From Girardinichthys multiradiatus (taxonomy: Eukaryota; Chordata; Actinopteri; Cyprinodontiformes; Goodeidae), in contig NC_061813.1 in NCBI RefSeq assembly GCF_021462225.1, forward strand, positions 26,312,442 through 26,376,441: a stretch of 64,000 nucleotides of DNA, in the 5' to 3' direction. The notes below the pieces were generated by a model. The model searched no databases, was not told the DNA's origin, and saw only the letters and a program-made list of their open reading frames with translations. Of this stretch, positions 63,366 to 64,000 are shown one piece after another. The stretch's first letter is position 1. The number at the start of each line of letters is the position of its first letter. Made by a program: the position numbers and the translations under genes.

Positions 63366-64000
63366 TGACAAGTATTTCAAGTCAATGAATCCTGAAGAAC
63401 CAGTTATTAAAAGAAATGATGAAGCATTTGAGATGATTTCCTCACTAAGAAAAGCTGTTAGTTCTTTTAAGACAGGCGCTAACAATGATGAAAGAAAAGC
63501 TTTTTCTACAGGCAGAAGAAAAGTACGCTCCCCACTTTTGGGAATAACTTTTCTTATTTTTTGTGGTTACGCACAATGAGGCTTGTAATGAACTTGCTCA
63601 CTACATGCTTGCAGGTTATAGAGAAAGATTACGTGCCTGATTAGACTTTTCTTTCAGGTTTTCCGTCTGAGCTCCTCATGGATGTTTGCTGGAAGGGTGC
63701 TTTGCCCCCCAACACTCATAAATTAAAGCAGGCAAATGTGATTTATTTCTTCCCCTTGCAGATCCATTCAGCTGACTCCTTGAAATAACAGTAAACATAA
63801 ATAGGGGCTATGAAAGGAGCCCTGAAAGCTTGAGAGTGTGGATTATGCTATGAATCACTTTATTAACGGCAACCCATAGAGCTGTGCTGGCGCTGGAGGA
63901 AATTTATTCATTCATAAAGCAGTGTTTACAGCATTTATCTTCACCTGAGAGCATGGCTCTTAAAAAGTAACAAAGCACCCAAAGACAAAGATTTGGCATG
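63366..64000. other. intergenic to window end, nothing recognised
   Basis: No gene or repeat recognised. 63650-64000 is balanced in composition and repeat-free. Confidence 0.4.

Overview
The window is vertebrate nuclear DNA, almost certainly from a ray-finned (teleost) fish. The evidence is a split gene with canonical GT-AG introns, several Tc1-type transposons, an L1-clade LINE, tRNA-derived SINEs and LINE tails of teleost type, and low gene density. Some interspersed repeats resemble ones I recall from percomorph or cyprinodontiform fish, but the species cannot be fixed from sequence alone. There are no bacterial-type genes, operons or CRISPR arrays.

The only host gene I can support is the 3' part of plod2 (procollagen-lysine 2-oxoglutarate 5-dioxygenase 2, lysyl hydroxylase 2) on the + strand, from 804 to about 16310. 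Six constitutive exons (2892-3005, 3243-3308, 3507-3611, 6675-6821, 7556-7681, 15382-15537) encode the last 237 residues. These include the catalytic 2-oxoglutarate/Fe(II) dioxygenase domain. A seventh exon of 63 bp at 804-866 matches the alternatively spliced exon 13A of vertebrate PLOD2, which separates the long from the short isoform. The upstream exons lie outside the window.

The last plod2 intron (7.7 kb) is swollen by an antisense, nearly full-length L1-type LINE (7845-14860, decayed ORF1 and ORF2). A 1610-bp Tc1 element (8031-9640) inserted into the end of its ORF2. A sister Tc1 copy of the same length lies inverted at 32249-33858 and keeps an uninterrupted 334-codon DD34E transposase. 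Other Tc1-type copies are a 1639-bp element at 20003-21641 (one early stop), two shorter elements at 54309-55570 and 62034-63284, and many decayed remnants.

Downstream of plod2 (16.3-64 kb) I see no host gene. The stretch is a repeat-rich gene desert with Tc1 remnants, LINE 3' ends, SINEs, a palindromic MITE, a 223-bp perfect TCTA microsatellite and some repeat-free tracts that might hold conserved regulatory DNA. The transposon copies record a layered history: Tc1 in L1, Tc1 in older Tc1 (twice), and Tc1 in an unclassified TE-like block.

I found no clearly new biological system. The most notable items are the conserved plod2 exon 13A with nearby TGCATG motifs, the apparently intact Tc1 transposase gene, the nested insertions, inverted transposon pairs that could rearrange the plod2 3' end, and two transposase copies damaged independently at the same catalytic site.
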